27,006 nucleotides of DNA from JAZQLP01 sp045629205. Lineage in GTDB: Bacteria; Bacillota; Clostridia; Oscillospirales; UBA644. Under the pieces are notes generated by a model that was given only the letters and a program-made list of their open reading frames with translations, made no database searches and was not told the DNA's origin. The position numbers were made by a program, and so were the translations under genes. Shown in pieces: positions 24,123-27,006 of this stretch. The stretch spans positions 1-27,006 of the forward strand of contig JAZQQT010000077.1 of assembly GCA_045629205.1 (NCBI GenBank). The letters run 5' to 3'. Position 1 is the first letter of the stretch, and every line of letters begins with the position of its first letter.

Positions 24123-25343
24123 TCAGATGGATCCGTACATACCGAACAACGGGAGATAAACGGCAAGAAGAATGAAGACAACGATTGCCGCGAGAACCAT
24201 TGTGATTGCCGGATTGAGAATACCGAGCGCACGCTGAACCGCAGTGTCGACTTCTTTTGTGTAATACTCGTTGACGACTCCGAGAGTTTCTTCGAGATTA
24301 CCGGTTTCTTCACCGACGGAAGTCATTTCTTTAAGCAGCTGGGGGAACCATTCGCTTTTTTCGAGACCGTCACCGAGACGTTTTCCTTCCGTAACACCCA
24401 TTTTTGCGGCATTGATATCTTCTGCGATAAGAAGATTCGTCATAACGTTTTCGGTTATATCAAGGGATTTGACAAGCGGAAGACCGGAAAGAAGCATGGT
24501 CTGAAGTGTTGATGCGAAATTGGATGCCGCCGACATACGGGTTACTCCGCCGAGTCCGGGGAAGGTAAGGGCAAGTCGTGCTGACAAACGCGCGCCGGTG
24601 TCTGTTTTCTTGAAAAGCTTTATCGCGACCGCGATGGCAACTATGACAATAATGACGATATACCAATAATTCGTAAAGAAATCACTCATATTGATAAGCG
24701 CCTGAGTAACGCCGGGAAGAGTGTTGCCCATGCTTGCGAATGTGTCTTTGAATACCGGGACTGCGAAAATCATGATAATGAAAACAACGACAACCGCAAC
24801 GCAAATGAGAAGAATAGGATAAATCAATGCGCCTACGACCTTGGATTTTACTCCTGCCTGATTCTCGTAATAGGTTTTTAATTTATCAAAGCAATCGTCG
24901 AGACGACCGCTTTCCTCACCTGCGCGAATCGTTTCGATAAACGATTTCGGAAGTTTCGGTCCTCTGACTTCAAAGCTGTCTGCAAGGCCGTGACCTGCCT
25001 GAACGTCGTCGGCAACTTCGCTGAGAATGTTTTTGAGCGTTGTGTTTTTTTCGTTTTCGGCATTGAGACGTAAACTTTTAACGATAGGAAGACCTGCTTT
25101 CAATTCGATACTCATCTGGCTGCAGAGGAGTGAAAGTTCCTTGTCCGTTATTTTTCCGCCGTTTAAAAGCTGCCCTATATCGGCATTAAGAACTCCGGAT
25201 GCCGCGGAAATTGGGGTTACACTGTTTACGATTCTGCAGTTTTCCTTGGCTTTTACCATGGCTTCGGCTTCATCAAAAGCCTCGACGATACCTTCGATTT
25301 TAGCTCCGTTTGAGCTTAATCCTTCATACTTGAAATTTTTCAT
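24123..25343 (-). CDS. pilC: PilC, type IV pilus inner-membrane platform protein
   Basis: The 406-residue protein carries the two type II secretion F domains of PilC/GspF: the first about 70-195 with AGEESGRLDD (141-150) and a membrane helix at about 172-197, the second about 272-400 with GEETGNLEE (344-352) and a C-terminal helix (about 377-400), plus a central helix (about 226-244). PilC forms the platform on which PilB and PilT act. ATG follows GAGG. The gene lies 10 nt after pilT. Confidence 0.95.
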   Translation of the reverse strand: MKNFKYEGLSSNGAKIEGIVEAFDEAEAMVKAKENCRIVNSVTPISAASGVLNADIGQLLNGGKITDKELSLLCSQMSIELKAGLPIVKSLRLNAENEKNTTLKNILSEVADDVQAGHGLADSFEVRGPKLPKSFIETIRAGEESGRLDDCFDKLKTYYENQAGVKSKVVGALIYPILLICVAVVVVFIIMIFAVPVFKDTFASMGNTLPGVTQALINMSDFFTNYWYIVIIVIVAIAVAIKLFKKTDTGARLSARLALTFPGLGGVTRMSAASNFASTLQTMLLSGLPLVKSLDITENVMTNLLIAEDINAAKMGVTEGKRLGDGLEKSEWFPQLLKEMTSVGEETGNLEETLGVVNEYYTKEVDTAVQRALGILNPAITMVLAAIVVFILLAVYLPLFGMYGSI

Positions 25344-25353
25344 ATTTTAAACC

Positions 25354-26421
25354 TCATAGAAATAGGAGTTGACGTGCTACGTATTCGGAATCGGCAGCAG
25401 CGCTTGTTGCCGTTTCGTTTGTTATTTTGCGTTCTTTTGCCAGTTTGATAAGACATGAATCCATTGTGTGCGAACCGTGCGAGGCATCTGTTGTGATGGC
25501 GTTTATGAGCTGCGGCGTTTTTGCTTCGCGGATCATATTTCTTATACCGCCGTTAACGAACATAAGCTCGGTCGCGACTACACGGCCTTTTGTGTTTGCT
25601 TTCGGTAAAAGCTGCTGACACATAACTGCCTGTAAAGACATTGAGAGTCGCAGGCGGATCTGTCTTTGTTGAATCTCGGGAAAAACGTCGACGATTCTGT
25701 CGATTGATTCTCCGGCACTGTTTGTGTGAAGTGTTGCGAAAACAAGATGTCCCGTTTCTGCGGCGAGAATGGCCGTTTCTATTGTTTCCAGGAATCTCAT
25801 TTCTCCGATCATGATTATATCGGGGTCTTGTCTGAGAAGAGCTTTAAGACCGTCTGAATAATTCTTTGCGTCTCTTCCGACTTCGCGTTGATTTATTACG
25901 CATTTCTCGCGTTTGAAAACATATTCGATCGGGTCTTCAAGCGTGATTATGTGTTTATGCTGTGTTTTATTGATGATATTCAACAGACTTGCGATGGTTG
26001 TGCTTTTGCCGGAACCGGTTTCTCCCGTTATAAGAACAAGTCCGTTATTGAAGTCGATAAACCTCTTGGCTTCCGAGGGAAGAGCAAGCTCATCGAAATC
26101 CGGGATGTTTTCATTCAGCAAACGTATCGCGGCGCTCGTGCATCCCTGCTGCCTGAAAAGATTGATTCGGCATCTGCATCCGCATTCGAAACTGTATGCT
26201 GTATCCTGATCTCCGGTTTTTGAAAGACTTTCGTAATCCTCCGAAAGAACCTTGCCGAATTCTTCGCAATCCTCGAATGAAAGAACATTTTCGGTATAAT
26301 TTTTCAAAACGCCGTCGATTCTGAATGTTACCGGTGTGCCGGCAACAAGATGAACATCGCTCGCACCCTGCTTAAGTGCATCGGCAATGATTTTGTTAAT
26401 GGCAGATATGTAATTTTCCAA
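25354..26421 (-). CDS. pilT: PilT, type IV pilus retraction ATPase
   Basis: The 355-residue protein is a hexameric ATPase that disassembles the pilus and powers twitching. It shows Walker A GETGSGKST (133-141), Asp box ITLEDPIEY (159-167), Walker B DIIMIGEMR (201-209), His box HLVFATLHT (225-233), and the C-terminal AIRE-like region IREAKTPQL, which supports PilT rather than PilB. One oddity is that GEMR is followed by Phe (F210) where PilT normally has Asp. The start codon is TTG at 26421, supported by AGGAG 6 nt upstream; no ATG stands in a better place. It lies 50 nt after pilB. Confidence 0.93.
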   Translation of the reverse strand: MENYISAINKIIADALKQGASDVHLVAGTPVTFRIDGVLKNYTENVLSFEDCEEFGKVLSEDYESLSKTGDQDTAYSFECGCRCRINLFRQQGCTSAAIRLLNENIPDFDELALPSEAKRFIDFNNGLVLITGETGSGKSTTIASLLNIINKTQHKHIITLEDPIEYVFKREKCVINQREVGRDAKNYSDGLKALLRQDPDIIMIGEMRFLETIETAILAAETGHLVFATLHTNSAGESIDRIVDVFPEIQQRQIRLRLSMSLQAVMCQQLLPKANTKGRVVATELMFVNGGIRNMIREAKTPQLINAITTDASHGSHTMDSCLIKLAKERKITNETATSAAADSEYVARQLLFL

Positions 26422-26427
26422 AGAAAG

Positions 26428-26432
26428 CTCCT
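26428..26432 (-). promoter_or_regulatory. Ribosome binding site supporting a TTG start of pilT
   Basis: AGGAG on the minus strand, 6 nt before the TTG at 26419-26421. It decides this non-ATG start. Confidence 0.75.
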
Positions 26433-26471
26433 AATCCGATTGCATTAAAAATGTAGTCTGTTGTATTTTTG

Positions 26472-27006
26472 TTATGCGTCTGTTGAATTAACAGTTGCGA
26501 ATGCCTGTTCGTAAGTTGTGATACCTTCGGAAACAAGACGCGCGCAATCGTTGACCATAGGTTCGAAATCGCTTGATTCAATTGCCTTCATCAGTTCGCT
26601 GTGAGGAACATTGTCGGCTATCGCTCTTTTTACTTCGGCATTGAGTGTGAGGATTTCAAATACTGCCGTTCTTCCTTTGTATCCCTGCTGGGAACACTGC
26701 GGGCACCCTTTGCCCTTGTAGAACTTTCTTCCGGGAACATACGGAAGCTTGAGCATTTTCTGCTCTTCTTCGGGAGCGTCGTATGCAACTTTACAGTTGG
26801 GACAGATTTTTCTGACAAGACGCTGTGAAACAACGCCTTTTAAAGCCGCCGCAATCAGATATCCGTCAACTCCGATATCAAGCAGACGGTCGAGAGTGCT
26901 CGGTGCGTCGTTTGTATGGAGGGTTGAGAGAACAAGGTGACCGGTAATGGCTGATCTCATGGCTATCTGCGCCGTTTCTCCGTCACGGATTTCTCCTACT
27001 GCGATG
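26472..27006 (-). CDS. pilB: PilB, type IV pilus extension ATPase, C-terminal part
   Basis: The gene enters from the window end, so only about 177 C-terminal residues are visible (reading in frame from 27005). The fragment begins at the Walker B region VGEIRDGETA, continues with the His box GHLVLSTLHTNDAPSTLDR and the zinc-binding CPNC and CPQC pairs that mark PilB/GspE and are absent from PilT. GYKGRTAVFEIL is another family motif. PilB polymerises pilin at the base of the fibre. It is the first visible gene of the operon; what lies upstream and its promoter are outside the window. Confidence 0.95.
   Translation of the reverse strand, partial: IAVGEIRDGETAQIAMRSAITGHLVLSTLHTNDAPSTLDRLLDIGVDGYLIAAALKGVVSQRLVRKICPNCKVAYDAPEEEQKMLKLPYVPGRKFYKGKGCPQCSQQGYKGRTAVFEILTLNAEVKRAIADNVPHSELMKAIESSDFEPMVNDCARLVSEGITTYEQAFATVNSTDA

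Overview
The window reads as a chromosomal segment of an anaerobic Gram-positive bacterium, most likely of class Clostridia (Bacillota). The grounds are strong GGAGG-type ribosome binding sites, a type IV pilus operon with PilM/N/O but no outer-membrane PilP or PilQ between its genes, a Firmicutes-type short mannose-6-phosphate isomerase, and a protein carrying a sortase-B-like domain. The species cannot be named from the sequence.

Positions 1-1267 (+) hold the 3' part of a cation diffusion facilitator and a YoaK/DUF1275 membrane protein. Positions 1385-3280 (-) hold a membrane-bound CapD/WbpM-type nucleotide-sugar dehydratase with its own promoter and terminator. Positions 3414-8546 (-) form a tight four-gene run in transcription order: a TPR/chitobiase/Ig/sortase-like membrane protein, a TatD nuclease, a THUMP RNA methyltransferase and a Gfo/Idh/MocA oxidoreductase. 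Positions 8709-10918 (+) hold manA and ackA, each with a recognisable promoter; ackA ends at a clean terminator.

Positions 10975-13679 are an accessory island. An AbiEi/AbiEii (type IV) toxin-antitoxin pair with its own consensus promoter sits between related copies of a roughly 200-bp A-rich repeat carrying TAACGTTA palindromes. A shortened third copy lies just upstream of the antitoxin promoter.

Positions 13680-27006 (-) are a type IV pilus operon running, in transcription order, pilB (cut by the window end), pilT, pilC, a small pilin, pilD, pilM, pilN, pilO and four further prepilin-like genes. The four look like the GspH, K, I and J classes of minor pilin. Two of them are giants: a 950-residue H-like protein with GLUG repeats and an 852-residue J-like protein with about 20 paired-cysteine/histidine modules. 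Together they suggest a pilus tip complex carrying two large, different extracellular structures. The most interesting points are this tip set, the multi-cysteine prepilin, a sortase-like domain that appears to have lost all three catalytic residues, and the repeat-bounded AbiE cassette.
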